Below, one piece after another: positions 17,305 through 26,613 of a stretch of 64,000 nt of DNA. Each line of letters begins with the position of its first letter. The stretch's first letter is position 1. This stretch comes from an uncultured Draconibacterium sp. (GTDB lineage Bacteria > Bacteroidota > Bacteroidia > Bacteroidales > Prolixibacteraceae). The translations under genes were made by a program, and so were the position numbers. The DNA is taken from NCBI RefSeq assembly GCF_963677565.1, contig NZ_OY781981.1:2968001-3032000 (forward strand), in the 5' to 3' direction. The notes beneath the pieces were generated by a model. That model searched no databases, had not been told where the DNA came from, and saw nothing but the letters and a program-made list of their open reading frames with translations.

Positions 17305-19590
17305 ATGTCACGCTTTTTATTATTTGTTGTAGTACTATTTTTATTTGCAGGATGTGGAACACCAACAAGCAATTCGGGTGATTCCGAAATGGATGTTTTT
17401 GTTTCCGATCTGATGGAGAAAATGACGATCCAGGAAAAAATTGGTCAGTTAAACCTGATCACACCGGGAGGTGGAATTCCCACAGGATCAGTAGTGAGCA
17501 CGGGTGTTGAGGAGAAAATAAAAACCGGAAAAGTAGGTGGTATTTTTGGTGTTTACGGACCGGAGAAAACGCGTCAGGCGCAGCAGCTGGCTGTTGAAGA
17601 AAGCCGCTTGGGAATTCCGATGATCTTTGGCTCGGATGTAATTCATGGTTACAAAACTACATTCCCGTTGCCTCTTGGCTTAGCCAGCACCTGGGACATG
17701 GAATTGATTGAAAAAACCGCACAGATTGCTGCCAAAGAAGCAACAGCCGATGGTATTTTCTGGAACTTCTCGCCGATGGTTGACGTGTCGCGCGACCCAC
17801 GTTGGGGACGTATTTCTGAAGGAGCCGGCGAAGATCCGTATTTGGGTTCAGAAATTGCAAAAGCAATGGTGCATGGCTACCAGCAAAACGACCTGACAGC
17901 AACGACAACAATGATGTCGACGGTAAAACACTTTGCCTTATATGGAGCTGCAGAGGCGGGCCGTGATTACAACTCGGTTGATATGAGCCACCTCAGAATG
18001 TTCAATGAATATTTCCCTCCTTACAAAGCAGCAATTGACGCCGGAGTTGGTTGTGTGATGTCGTCGTTCAACGATGTTGACGGTGTGCCGGCCAGTGGAA
18101 ACAAGTGGTTGCTGACCAACGTTTTGCGCGACATGTGGGGGTTCGATGGATTTGTGGTTTCGGATTACACTTCAGTAAATGAAATGATAGCACACGGATT
18201 GGGTGATCTGCAGGAGGTTTCAGCATTATCTTTAAAAGCCGGTCTGGATATGGATATGGTGGGAGAAGGATTTCTGACCACGCTTGAAAAATCGCTGGAA
18301 GAAGGAAAAGTAACAGAGGAAGATATAAATAAAGCTTGCCGCCGAATTTTGGAAGCCAAATACAAATTGGGACTTTTTGAAGATCCGTATCGTTATTTCG
18401 ACAAAACCCGCCCTGAAAATGATATTTTGACACCAGAACATCGTCAGGTAGCGCGACAGGCAGCGGCCAGCTCGATGGTATTATTGAAAAACGATAACCA
18501 GTTGTTACCACTGAAAAAGTCGGGGACAGTAGCTTTGGTTGGTCCACTTGTTGACAGTCGTAGCAATATGCTCGGAACTTGGGCACCAACAGGAGATTTT
18601 AACTTTGCTGTTACTGTTTTAGAAGGATTTCAAAATGTGGTTGGCAACAATGTAAATATCCTTCATGCGAAAGGAGCTAACATTTCTGACGATCCGGAAT
18701 TTGCCCAAAAAGTAAATGTATTTGGCCCAAAGATTTTTATCGACGAGCGTTCACCCGAAACTATGTTACGCGAAGCTGTTTCTGTGTCGCGAAAAGCAGA
18801 TGTGATAGTAGCAGTTGTTGGAGAAGCCACAGAAATGACGGGAGAATCATCGAGCCGCACAGATATTACCATGCCTCCAGGCCAAAAGAAATTGTTGCAG
18901 GAATTATCTAAAACCGGGAAACCACTGGTTGTGGTAAATATGAGTGGTCGCCCAATGGCAATTGGCGAAGAGGTGGAACTGGCTGATGCTTTTGTGCAAA
19001 TGTGGCACGCCGGTGTTGAAGGCGGGAATGCACTGCCCGACGTACTGTTTGGCGATTACAATCCATCAGGAAAACTAACGGCAACTTTCCCTGTAAATGT
19101 TGGTCAGGTGCCAATTTATTACAGTGTTAGAAATACGGGGCGACCGCAGGAAGGTGATACCTTTCAAAAATTTAAATCGAATTATCTGGATGCGCCCAAT
19201 TCTCCGCTTTTCCCGTTTGGTTATGGATTGAGTTACACTTCATTCGAGTTTAAAAATTTAAGTGTTAACAAAGCAACAATTACCAACAACGAAGAATTGA
19301 AGGTTTCAGTGGAAGTAAGTAACACCGGAGATTTTGATGGAGAAGAAGTGGTTCAACTATACATCCGCGATATGGTGGCCAGCATTACACCACCGTTGCG
19401 TTTGCTCAAGGGATTCGAGAAAGTTTTTATTCCAAAAGGCGAAAGTAAAACGGTAGAATTTACGATAACAAACGACGATCTGGCATTTTATCATGCTGAC
19501 CTTTCGTTTTTCGCCGAACCCGGAGAATTTGAGATTTACGTGGGAGGTGATTCAAACGCCTCGCTGGCAACAAAATTTACATTGAAATAA
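17305..19590 (+). CDS. bglX: GH3 beta-glucosidase (BglX type), lipoprotein
   Basis: 761 residues. Lipobox LFAGC (Cys17). GH3 N-terminal TIM-barrel-like domain, alpha/beta sandwich, then a C-terminal fibronectin III-like domain (about 645-755). The nucleophile candidate is Asp287 in GFVVSDYTSV. The acid/base candidate is Glu514 in MTGESSSRTDI, the same region as in BglX enzymes. Other landmarks are PLVDVSRDPRWGR, GEDPYLGSEIA and FGYGLSYTSFEF. It would release glucose from oligosaccharides made by the GH144 enzymes. In Bacteroides thetaiotaomicron a GH3 next to a GH144 gene is known to prefer beta-1,2-linked gluco-oligosaccharides, and this family parallel supports the substrate guess. Confidence 0.9.
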   Translation: MSRFLLFVVVLFLFAGCGTPTSNSGDSEMDVFVSDLMEKMTIQEKIGQLNLITPGGGIPTGSVVSTGVEEKIKTGKVGGIFGVYGPEKTRQAQQLAVEESRLGIPMIFGSDVIHGYKTTFPLPLGLASTWDMELIEKTAQIAAKEATADGIFWNFSPMVDVSRDPRWGRISEGAGEDPYLGSEIAKAMVHGYQQNDLTATTTMMSTVKHFALYGAAEAGRDYNSVDMSHLRMFNEYFPPYKAAIDAGVGCVMSSFNDVDGVPASGNKWLLTNVLRDMWGFDGFVVSDYTSVNEMIAHGLGDLQEVSALSLKAGLDMDMVGEGFLTTLEKSLEEGKVTEEDINKACRRILEAKYKLGLFEDPYRYFDKTRPENDILTPEHRQVARQAAASSMVLLKNDNQLLPLKKSGTVALVGPLVDSRSNMLGTWAPTGDFNFAVTVLEGFQNVVGNNVNILHAKGANISDDPEFAQKVNVFGPKIFIDERSPETMLREAVSVSRKADVIVAVVGEATEMTGESSSRTDITMPPGQKKLLQELSKTGKPLVVVNMSGRPMAIGEEVELADAFVQMWHAGVEGGNALPDVLFGDYNPSGKLTATFPVNVGQVPIYYSVRNTGRPQEGDTFQKFKSNYLDAPNSPLFPFGYGLSYTSFEFKNLSVNKATITNNEELKVSVEVSNTGDFDGEEVVQLYIRDMVASITPPLRLLKGFEKVFIPKGESKTVEFTITNDDLAFYHADLSFFAEPGEFEIYVGGDSNASLATKFTLK

Positions 19591-19608
19591 AAACCTAAAC
19601 CAACTAAA

Positions 19609-21216
19609 ATGAAAAGTGTATTAGCTTTTTTTGCATTCGTTTTACTTTTGGGAGCTTGTTCGCAAAAAGAAACTGAACCGCAACGCCCAAACATTATTTT
19701 TATTATGAGCGACGATCATGCGTACCAGGCTATTAGTGCTTACGATGATAAGTTGATCCAAACGCCAAATATCGACCGGATTGCCGACGAAGGAATGTTA
19801 TTCACCAATGCCTGTGTTTCCAACTCGATATGTGCACCGTCGCGGGCCACGATTCTTACCGGAAAACACACGCACATCCACGGAAAGATCGATAATAACT
19901 TTCCATTCGATACCACGAATATTACATTTCCACAGTTATTGCACAATGCCGGTTATCAAACAGCGATGTTTGGCAAACTGCATTTCGGAAACAATCCAAA
20001 AGGTTTTGATGAGTTTAAAATCCTTCCAGGGCAGGGCGATTATTACAATCCTGATTTTATTACAAACAATGGCGACACCACGATTCATGGTTATGTTACT
20101 GACGTAATTACTGACTTAACCATCGATTGGATGGATAACCGTCGGCAAGACGATAAACCTTTTTTGCTGATGTACCTGCACAAAGCACCTCATCGCGAGT
20201 GGTTTCCGGCTGAGCGACATTATAAAGAATTTACCAAAAAAACTTTCCCTGAACCGGAAACCTTGTTCGACGATTACAAAGGTAGGGGAACAGCTGCAAA
20301 AGAAGCCGAAATGAATCTGTTAAAACACATGACAGTTTCGGCCGACAACAAAATTTATCCGGAGCTGGCTAAAGAGCTTGGCGTTGAAGAAATGTCAGAA
20401 TGGGGATTTAACGTTTTTAAAAGCAAATATGCCCGTTTTACCGATGAGCAAAAAGCGAAATGGGATGCTGTGTACGGACCAATAAACGAGGAGTTTGCAG
20501 AACTATACCCAACGATGAACGATTCGGCTTTTATGCGTTGGAAATACCAGCGTTACATGCAGGATTACCTCGGATGTATTGCCGCTGTTGACGAAAATGT
20601 GGGCCGTTTGCTCGATCACTTGAAAAAACAGGGACTGGATGAGAATACCATCGTGGTTTATACCTCTGATCAGGGATTTTATTTGGGCGAACACGGCTGG
20701 TTCGATAAACGTTTTATTTACAACGAATCGTTTAAAACACCGCTTTTGGTAAAGTGGCCGGGAAAAATTACCCCTGGATCGGTTTCGGATGAAATGGTGC
20801 AGAACCTCGATTTTGCACAAACTTTTCTGGAAGCTGCCGGAATTGAAGCACCGTCGGATATGCAGGGCGAAAGTCTGATGCCGCTTTTGGTTGGCGACAC
20901 TGCCGCCTGGACACGCGATGCCGTTTATTATCATTATTATGAATATCCCGGCTTCCATATGGTAAAACGGCACTACGGAATTGTAACCACCGATTTTAAA
21001 CTCGCACATTTCTATTACGATATTGACGAGTGGGAATTGTACGACCGCAAAAAAGATCCGCTGGAACTGAATAATGTGTACGACGATCCGGCGTATGCCG
21101 ATGTGGTTACCACATTAACCAAACAATTACATGCTTTGCGTGTGCAATACAAAGACTCTGAGGAGTTGGATGAAGCATTCATTCAAAAGTATAAAGACAA
21201 AGGATTGATAAAATAA
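19609..21216 (+). CDS. Family S1 sulfatase, lipoprotein
   Basis: 535 residues. Lipobox LLLGAC (Cys17). The sulfatase signature CAPSRATILTGK provides Cys75, the residue normally matured to formylglycine. The first metal site is FIMSDDHAYQ and the C-terminal metal site is YTSDQGFYLGEHGWFDKR. Members of this shape often act on sulfated hexoses or hexosamines, but the S1 subfamily cannot be fixed by eye. It is 18 bp downstream of the GH3 gene, so it is the last gene of PUL 1 and implies a sulfated substrate or a mixed glycan diet. The maturase is not in this window. A terminator hairpin follows. Confidence 0.88.
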   Translation: MKSVLAFFAFVLLLGACSQKETEPQRPNIIFIMSDDHAYQAISAYDDKLIQTPNIDRIADEGMLFTNACVSNSICAPSRATILTGKHTHIHGKIDNNFPFDTTNITFPQLLHNAGYQTAMFGKLHFGNNPKGFDEFKILPGQGDYYNPDFITNNGDTTIHGYVTDVITDLTIDWMDNRRQDDKPFLLMYLHKAPHREWFPAERHYKEFTKKTFPEPETLFDDYKGRGTAAKEAEMNLLKHMTVSADNKIYPELAKELGVEEMSEWGFNVFKSKYARFTDEQKAKWDAVYGPINEEFAELYPTMNDSAFMRWKYQRYMQDYLGCIAAVDENVGRLLDHLKKQGLDENTIVVYTSDQGFYLGEHGWFDKRFIYNESFKTPLLVKWPGKITPGSVSDEMVQNLDFAQTFLEAAGIEAPSDMQGESLMPLLVGDTAAWTRDAVYYHYYEYPGFHMVKRHYGIVTTDFKLAHFYYDIDEWELYDRKKDPLELNNVYDDPAYADVVTTLTKQLHALRVQYKDSEELDEAFIQKYKDKGLIK

Positions 21217-21232
21217 TATTTTAAACAGAGGG

Positions 21233-21260
21233 AGAGGTAAGATTGGAAAATCTTGCCTCT
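21233..21260 (+). terminator. Terminator after PUL 1
   Basis: Stem AGAGGTAAGATT / AATCTTGCCTCT (one G-T wobble), 4-nt loop GGAA, followed by ATTTGT. It lies 16 bp after the sulfatase stop and closes the PUL 1 transcript. The rest of the 232-bp gap up to 21448 shows nothing else I can support. Confidence 0.65.
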
Positions 21261-21448
21261 ATTTGTAAATTATAAAAACATATTTCCCTACAAAAAAGAA
21301 GTACCTATCCATTTTAAATCCCTCTCAAACAGAAGCATGATTGAGACCGATCATTTTCATTTTTGTAATATGGATAAATCAAATAACTTAGACAGTCTCT
21401 ATTTCACAATAAGATGTCATATTTTTAAAGTAAAACCATAGGTAAAAG

Positions 21449-22570
21449 GTGGATAATTATATTTCAACAGTTGGATTTGTGCAGGCTCTTTTTGGAATTT
21501 TATTATTTCTGACCAAACGTCCGAGGCATTTAAGTTTTATGTTTCTAACCATTTGGATGGTTATTATTGCAATTTTTCAAGGCTCTTATTTACTTCCATT
21601 TGAAGTGGTTGATTATTTTAAACCGGGTATCTTCCCAATAATGTTTTTAACCGGCCCTTTGCTTTATTTTTATGTCTATTCGCTCACTGTTGAGAACTTC
21701 AAATTAAAACCCATCTATCTCTTACATATAGTTCCTTATTTATTAGTATCTGTTCATCGATCAACAATAAGTGCTGTAGCCATCGGAAGTACACCAAATT
21801 TAATTGAGAATCCTTATTATCTTTACAACAGAATTTATTATTCGTTTTTGATATTCTCAGTATTTATTTACTGGTTTTTAGGTTTAAAACACATCATTTC
21901 GCACCGAAAGAATATTCCCTTATATTTTTCAAATTACTCTGGTAAAAACACGCTCAACTGGCTTGTTTTTGTGCTAACGTTATTTTTATTGCTTTTCATT
22001 ATTAGTTTTTTTACGGCTTACATAAAGATTTTGGAGCTTAATGTATTCAATTGGACCACCTTATCTTTTAATTTAACTGTATTCACGTTTGTTATGATTT
22101 ATTTTGGAATGAATCAATCGGTTATCTACAACAAAGAGAAGAACTGGAAGATGTCAAGCCGGTCTGAAACCTCACAGGAAAATGATGAAATAGCCAAAGA
22201 AGATGTGATATTAGCCAGTGAAAAGTATAAGGAATTCAACGATTTGATAATTAATTACCTGAAAAGCCAGAAACCGTACCTCAATCCTGAGTATAATTTA
22301 CAGATGATGGTTGACGATCTGGAACTTTCGCGGCACAAACTATCACAGGTTATTAATAGCGGTCAGAAAAAGAACTTTTACAAATTAATTAATGGATTTC
22401 GGGTTGAGGAGGTAAAAGAAAAATTGCTGGATCCCGGATACGAACATTACTCTATTTTAGGAGTAGCAATGGAATGTGGATTTAATTCAAAAGCATCGTT
22501 TAACCGCATATTCAAAGAAGAAACAAACTTAACCCCAACCGAATTTAAAAAACAAATTGGCCGGAAATAG
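21449..22570 (+). CDS. Membrane-bound AraC-type transcriptional regulator
   Basis: 373 residues starting at GTG 21449. An in-frame TAA at 21443 excludes an earlier start, and AGGTAAAAGG provides purine-rich upstream sequence. The N-terminal half (about 1-225) holds about seven hydrophobic membrane segments (QALFGILLFLT, LSFMFLTIWMVIIAIF, IMFLTGPLLYFYVY and others). The C-terminal residues about 265-373 are an AraC/XylS double helix-turn-helix (LQMMVDDLELSRHKLSQVINS; SILGVAMECGFNSKASFNRIFKEETNLTPTEFKK). This seven-helix plus AraC layout is common in Bacteroidota and probably senses an extracellular or membrane signal. It may control the GH3 gene 157 bp downstream. Confidence 0.85.
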   Translation: MDNYISTVGFVQALFGILLFLTKRPRHLSFMFLTIWMVIIAIFQGSYLLPFEVVDYFKPGIFPIMFLTGPLLYFYVYSLTVENFKLKPIYLLHIVPYLLVSVHRSTISAVAIGSTPNLIENPYYLYNRIYYSFLIFSVFIYWFLGLKHIISHRKNIPLYFSNYSGKNTLNWLVFVLTLFLLLFIISFFTAYIKILELNVFNWTTLSFNLTVFTFVMIYFGMNQSVIYNKEKNWKMSSRSETSQENDEIAKEDVILASEKYKEFNDLIINYLKSQKPYLNPEYNLQMMVDDLELSRHKLSQVINSGQKKNFYKLINGFRVEEVKEKLLDPGYEHYSILGVAMECGFNSKASFNRIFKEETNLTPTEFKKQIGRK

Positions 22571-22662
22571 TTTCATTAATTTAAAAGCCTCAGCAAATAA
22601 ATCAGTCTCATTACATCTATTGAGACGATTCTAATTTAGAATTTAAATAGTTTTAGGTGTGT

Positions 22663-22697
22663 TTGATGTTGTTCAATTATCAGCGGTCAAACATCAA
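22663..22697. promoter_or_regulatory. Inverted repeat upstream of GH3, possible operator
   Basis: TTGATGTT (22663-22670) and AACATCAA (22690-22697) form perfect 8-bp arms separated by 19 bp, ending 30 bp before the GH3 start. The spacing of about 27 bp between arm starts would place both on one face of the helix over two to three turns. Binding by the adjacent AraC-type protein is a guess. Confidence 0.3.
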
Positions 22698-22727
22698 TAT
22701 AAAAACTAAACTAAAACTCATTGATAG

Positions 22728-24785
22728 ATGAAAAATCTTTTTGTTTCTGTATTAAAGTTCAATAACCTGTTGAACAGATTATCCGGCTTATCCATTGTTG
22801 TGTTTTTAACCGTAGTTCTTTTTACATCATGTAAAGAGCAGAAAAGTTACGAGCAGCCGGAATTGGGTATTAAAACCGTGCAGCTTCTGCAGGCAGATGG
22901 TTACCAGTTTAAAGATTTAAACAAAAACAACAAACTTGACAAATACGAAGACTGGCGTTTAACGACCGATGAGCGTGTTGCCGATTTACTGGAGCAAATG
23001 ACGCTTGAAGAAAAAGCCGGGTTTATGCTGATAAGTACCATAAATATGGGCGGAGCTTCCGGTAGTGGATTTGGCGGAAGCCAAAATGTAACCAGTGACT
23101 TGTCGGAAGAGGATAACATTAATGAAACCAACTTTTTTACACGTCAACCACTTCCGGTGCCGACATTGAGCGTTTCAGGAACTACAAAAGGAATATTGGA
23201 AAGAAACCTGCGCCATTTTATTCTGCGTGCCAATACCAAGGCGTCAACAATTGCCGAGTGGGCAAATAACGTGCAGTCGGTTGCTGAAACATCACGTTTG
23301 GGAATTCCTGTTCTGATTACTTCAAATCCAAGGAATCATGTTACCATCGATAATTCACCCGGTTTAAGTTTAGGCGAAACAAGTTTTTCAAAATGGCCGG
23401 GAGAACTGGGTTTAGCAGCCATGCGCGATTTTGAGCTTACCCGCGAATTCGCGGAAACAGCAGCCAAAGAATGGGTAGCCGTTGGCGTACGAAAAGGGTA
23501 CATGTACATGGCCGACTTAGCCACCGAACCGCGTTGGGGACGAACAGAAGGAACGTTTGGCGAAGATGCCGATCTGGCTGCAAATATGATGCGGGAAGTT
23601 GTTCTGGGTTTCCAGGGCGAAAAACTCGGACCGAATTCAGTTGCGTTGACAACAAAACATTTTCCGGGTGGCGGCCCTCAGAAAGAAGGGCAGGATGCGC
23701 ATTTCGACTGGGGAAAAGACCAGGAATATCCCGGAGATATGCTGGATTATCATCTGAAACCGTTTAAAGCCGCAATCGACGCCGGAACATCGGCCATCAT
23801 GCCGTATTACGCGGTACCTGTAAATACCAAATATGAAGAAGTTGGTTTTGCATTTAATAAGGCAATTATTACCGATCTGTTACGAGGCGAACTCGGTTTT
23901 CAGGGAATTATAAATTCCGATACAGGACCCATTTTTATGATGCCGTGGGGAGTTGAAAACCTGTCACTTTCGGAACGTTATCAAAAAGCACTGGAGGCCG
24001 GTGTCGACTTGTTCTCCGGTGTCGCTGATCCTACATTTCTATTGGAGACAATAAATGAAGGATTGGTTACGGAAGCACGCATCGATGAATCAATAGCTCG
24101 TTTGTTAAAAGAAAAATTTGAATTGGGAATCTTTGAAAATCCTTATGTTGAGGTTGAAGCTGCTGATCAGATTGTTGGAAATGCCGACTTCCAGGAAAGA
24201 GCAAACCTTGCACTTCGAAAATCTATTGTTTTACTTCGGAATGATGATAACCTTTTGCCATTCAAACCGAAAACAAAAGTGTATTTTGAAAAATATATGG
24301 TTTCGCGCGGAAGTGATAATCCGCATATTGTAATTATTCCCGAAACAAATAACTGGAATATTGAATTTGTTGATTCGCCTGATAAAGCCGATCAGGTTGT
24401 GCTGTGGTTGATTCCGAGTTCGGGTGGCTTATTTGGATCGGCAGGTGCTGAAATTCATAACGAACTGTCGAAGAATAATATCGACGTTGACTATGTGAAT
24501 CAGCTTAAAGCTCAAAAGCCAACAACGGTAGCAATTAACTTTAGTAATCCGTGGGTGATCAGCGAAATCGATAGCGGAAATATGAACACGGTTTTGGCCA
24601 CTTTTGGTACAACTACTGATGCTTTTCTTGACGTAGTTTCTGGAAAATTTAATCCAACAGGTAAAATGCCATTTTCTATTCCGGCATCTACCGAAGCCGT
24701 GTTGAATAATCTTCCTGATGTTCCCGGAGCACAGGAAGCTAAAGGTTATGCTGTTTTTGATTTTGATGCAGGAATGAGCTACTAA
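22728..24785 (+). CDS. GH3 glycoside hydrolase, lipoprotein lacking the fibronectin III tail
   Basis: 685 residues with a long N-terminal leader and lipobox LFTSC. An EF-hand-like calcium loop, DLNKNNKLDKYED, lies near residues 64-76, just before the catalytic domain (MTLEEKAGFML). GH3 landmarks are TEPRWGRTEGTFGEDADLA and ALTTKHFPGGG, with nucleophile candidate Asp398 in GIINSDTGPI. The protein stops at FDAGMSY, the point where BglX-type enzymes continue into a fibronectin III domain, so that domain is absent. It is preceded by an AraC-type regulator and followed by a terminator, which suggests a single-gene unit. The substrate is unknown; beta-glucoside or beta-xyloside are the usual options. 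Confidence 0.85.
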   Translation: MKNLFVSVLKFNNLLNRLSGLSIVVFLTVVLFTSCKEQKSYEQPELGIKTVQLLQADGYQFKDLNKNNKLDKYEDWRLTTDERVADLLEQMTLEEKAGFMLISTINMGGASGSGFGGSQNVTSDLSEEDNINETNFFTRQPLPVPTLSVSGTTKGILERNLRHFILRANTKASTIAEWANNVQSVAETSRLGIPVLITSNPRNHVTIDNSPGLSLGETSFSKWPGELGLAAMRDFELTREFAETAAKEWVAVGVRKGYMYMADLATEPRWGRTEGTFGEDADLAANMMREVVLGFQGEKLGPNSVALTTKHFPGGGPQKEGQDAHFDWGKDQEYPGDMLDYHLKPFKAAIDAGTSAIMPYYAVPVNTKYEEVGFAFNKAIITDLLRGELGFQGIINSDTGPIFMMPWGVENLSLSERYQKALEAGVDLFSGVADPTFLLETINEGLVTEARIDESIARLLKEKFELGIFENPYVEVEAADQIVGNADFQERANLALRKSIVLLRNDDNLLPFKPKTKVYFEKYMVSRGSDNPHIVIIPETNNWNIEFVDSPDKADQVVLWLIPSSGGLFGSAGAEIHNELSKNNIDVDYVNQLKAQKPTTVAINFSNPWVISEIDSGNMNTVLATFGTTTDAFLDVVSGKFNPTGKMPFSIPASTEAVLNNLPDVPGAQEAKGYAVFDFDAGMSY

Positions 24786-24834
24786 AAGTAGAGACGGAGT
24801 AATAGATTACCTTGTAAGATTGTGCAAACAAAAA

Positions 24835-24862
24835 ATGCCGATGAAGTTTATTTCATCGGCAT
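24835..24862. terminator. Bidirectional terminator
   Basis: Perfect 11-bp stem ATGCCGATGAA / TTCATCGGCAT with a 6-nt loop, flanked by a run of A on the left and T on the right. It separates the convergent GH3 (plus) and GH43 (minus) genes. Confidence 0.88.
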
Positions 24863-24884
24863 TTTTTATGGTGTTTTTTCGAAT

Positions 24885-26405
24885 TTATTCTTCGTCTATT
24901 GCCTGATAGTTAAAGTTCTTAAAGGTTACTTTTCCATCACCAATCGAACAAAGCCCAATGCGTAAACTCAGGAAGCCACTTAGCACGTTGTGGTGCAAGG
25001 CCGATGTCTCAAACGAATTTTCAGTTTTAATCCAATCTTTTCCATCCAGACTGTAATACATGTCAACCGTGTTGTTTACACTTTTTAATCGCAGATAAAC
25101 ATGTCGATCGATTACATTTTGTTCCGTGGCAAACTGCCATCCTCTCAGGTTCGACAGAATGTTAGTATCATCGGCAAGAATACCCGAAGAAGCTTGTTGG
25201 TTGTAAAACAAAACCAATCCTCCAATTGCATCGCCTTCAATTTCCATTTCAACGTCGGCTGTGTAGGCATGATCGGCCGGAATGGTCAACATTGGCGAGC
25301 AATCTGCAATTCCGTGTCCTTTCCCTTTAATTACAACACTGTTGTTTTTCACTTCAAAACGATCGGTATCGTAATCGCCAAAGAATTTCCATTGCGGATT
25401 TAGTTCGTCTCCTGCAAAATCGTCGCTCAGATTCATTGGTTTCTGCGCCACATTTGCTTTGCCCGGAAGAACCATTGGTTTGGCAATATCAATGTCGTCA
25501 GGAATTTTATACCAGCCATCTTCTGTCCACTCAAGTGGCACCAGCATAGTTTGACGTCCCATGTTGTAAAAACCGTTTTCGTAACCGTGGAAAAGCATAT
25601 AAGTATTGCCGTCAACATCGTCGAAAATGGTTCCGTGCGCTACCGACCACCATTGATCTTTGTTCGATTGAGCGCGGAGAATTGGATTATGCGGAGAATT
25701 TTCCCACGGACCAAGTGGCGATTTCGATCGGGCAGAAATTACCATGTGACCGGTTGCCGGGCCAGCTGTTCCGCCTTCAGCCACTGTCAGGTAATAATAT
25801 TCGCCGTGTTTGTAAAGTTTTGGTCCTTCCATACAAAAACATTCAATCGACCAATCGCGTGGAATTTCCCAGCCATCGTAGCTGTGTACCGGCTCGCCGG
25901 CCACCGAAAGTCCGTCTTTGGTAAGCGGAACATAAGCACCGCTGCTAAAATACAGGTAGCGGTTTCCTTCTTCGTCCACCACATGTCCGGGATCGATCAT
26001 GCTGATGTCGATCAGAACAGGCTCTGTCCACGGGCCTTCAATATTCTCGGCTGTAATAACATAGTTTTTATTGTCGGCCGGGAAATAGATGTAATATTTC
26101 CCGTCATATTTTGCAAGGTCGGGTGCCCATACCGAGCCAACGTTTGTGCGCAGCACATTGGCCACCGGCTCCCAGTTGATCAGATCGGTTGAGTGCCAGA
26201 TCAAAAGTCCCGGATAATAATAGAATGACGAATGAACCATGTAGTAATCTTCGCCATCGACTAAAATACTTGGGTCGGGGTAGTCGCCATGAAACAGTGG
26301 ATTAGTAAAAGGGGTGTTAGTATTTGTCTTAGTTTTGTTCTGGCCATTAGTTAAAAGGCAAGAACTTAAAAACAAAAATGCAAAGAATATTTTTCTGTAG
26401 TTCAT
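24885..26405 (-). CDS. GH43 glycoside hydrolase with C-terminal beta-sandwich (xylosidase/arabinofuranosidase type)
   Basis: 506 residues with a signal peptide (to about SCLLTNGQ). The GH43 five-bladed propeller spans about 32-330 with the full catalytic set: base Asp44 (YPDPSI), modulator Asp138 (SMIDPGHV) and acid Glu193 (CMEGPKLY). A C-terminal concanavalin-like beta-sandwich (about 335-500, SDDFAGDELNPQWKFFG ... GLVLFYNQQA) matches the accessory domain seen in XynB-like GH43 enzymes. Likely activity is removal of xylose or arabinose from oligosaccharides. It is transcribed alone, convergent with the GH3 gene. A -7-like TAGCTTTG on the minus strand (26444-26451) sits about 40 bp upstream of the start. 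Confidence 0.88.
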   Translation of the reverse strand: MNYRKIFFAFLFLSSCLLTNGQNKTKTNTNTPFTNPLFHGDYPDPSILVDGEDYYMVHSSFYYYPGLLIWHSTDLINWEPVANVLRTNVGSVWAPDLAKYDGKYYIYFPADNKNYVITAENIEGPWTEPVLIDISMIDPGHVVDEEGNRYLYFSSGAYVPLTKDGLSVAGEPVHSYDGWEIPRDWSIECFCMEGPKLYKHGEYYYLTVAEGGTAGPATGHMVISARSKSPLGPWENSPHNPILRAQSNKDQWWSVAHGTIFDDVDGNTYMLFHGYENGFYNMGRQTMLVPLEWTEDGWYKIPDDIDIAKPMVLPGKANVAQKPMNLSDDFAGDELNPQWKFFGDYDTDRFEVKNNSVVIKGKGHGIADCSPMLTIPADHAYTADVEMEIEGDAIGGLVLFYNQQASSGILADDTNILSNLRGWQFATEQNVIDRHVYLRLKSVNNTVDMYYSLDGKDWIKTENSFETSALHHNVLSGFLSLRIGLCSIGDGKVTFKNFNYQAIDEE

Positions 26406-26443
26406 TGTAATTTTGATAATTTGTATTCAATTTAATATCGATA

Positions 26444-26451
26444 CAAAGCTA
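26444..26451 (-). promoter_or_regulatory. Candidate -7 box for the GH43 gene
   Basis: On the minus strand the sequence reads TAGCTTTG, matching TAnnTTTG, 39 bp upstream of the GH43 start. No convincing TTG at the -33 position was found, so this is a weak call. Confidence 0.35.
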
Positions 26452-26613
26452 ATGTACATCTGTGTTGATGGGAAATAATTGAATGATTAAAATGTTTCCA
26501 AATGATGTGTGATTTGTTTACTTGAGGTTAATTGATAGTGCACAAAGCGTTGATACAGTTTGATTTGAAGTGTTTTTGTTATTTTAGAAGTTAGAAATCA
26601 TAAAATAACTACG

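Noticed and set aside
21253..21441. 62-codon frame between the sulfatase and the AraC-type gene
   Set aside because: It overlaps the terminator, has no family similarity, and its composition resembles non-coding AT-rich sequence.
25551..26192. Plus-strand 213-codon frame opposite the GH43 gene
   Set aside because: It is antisense to a gene with a full catalytic set and shows no family motif.
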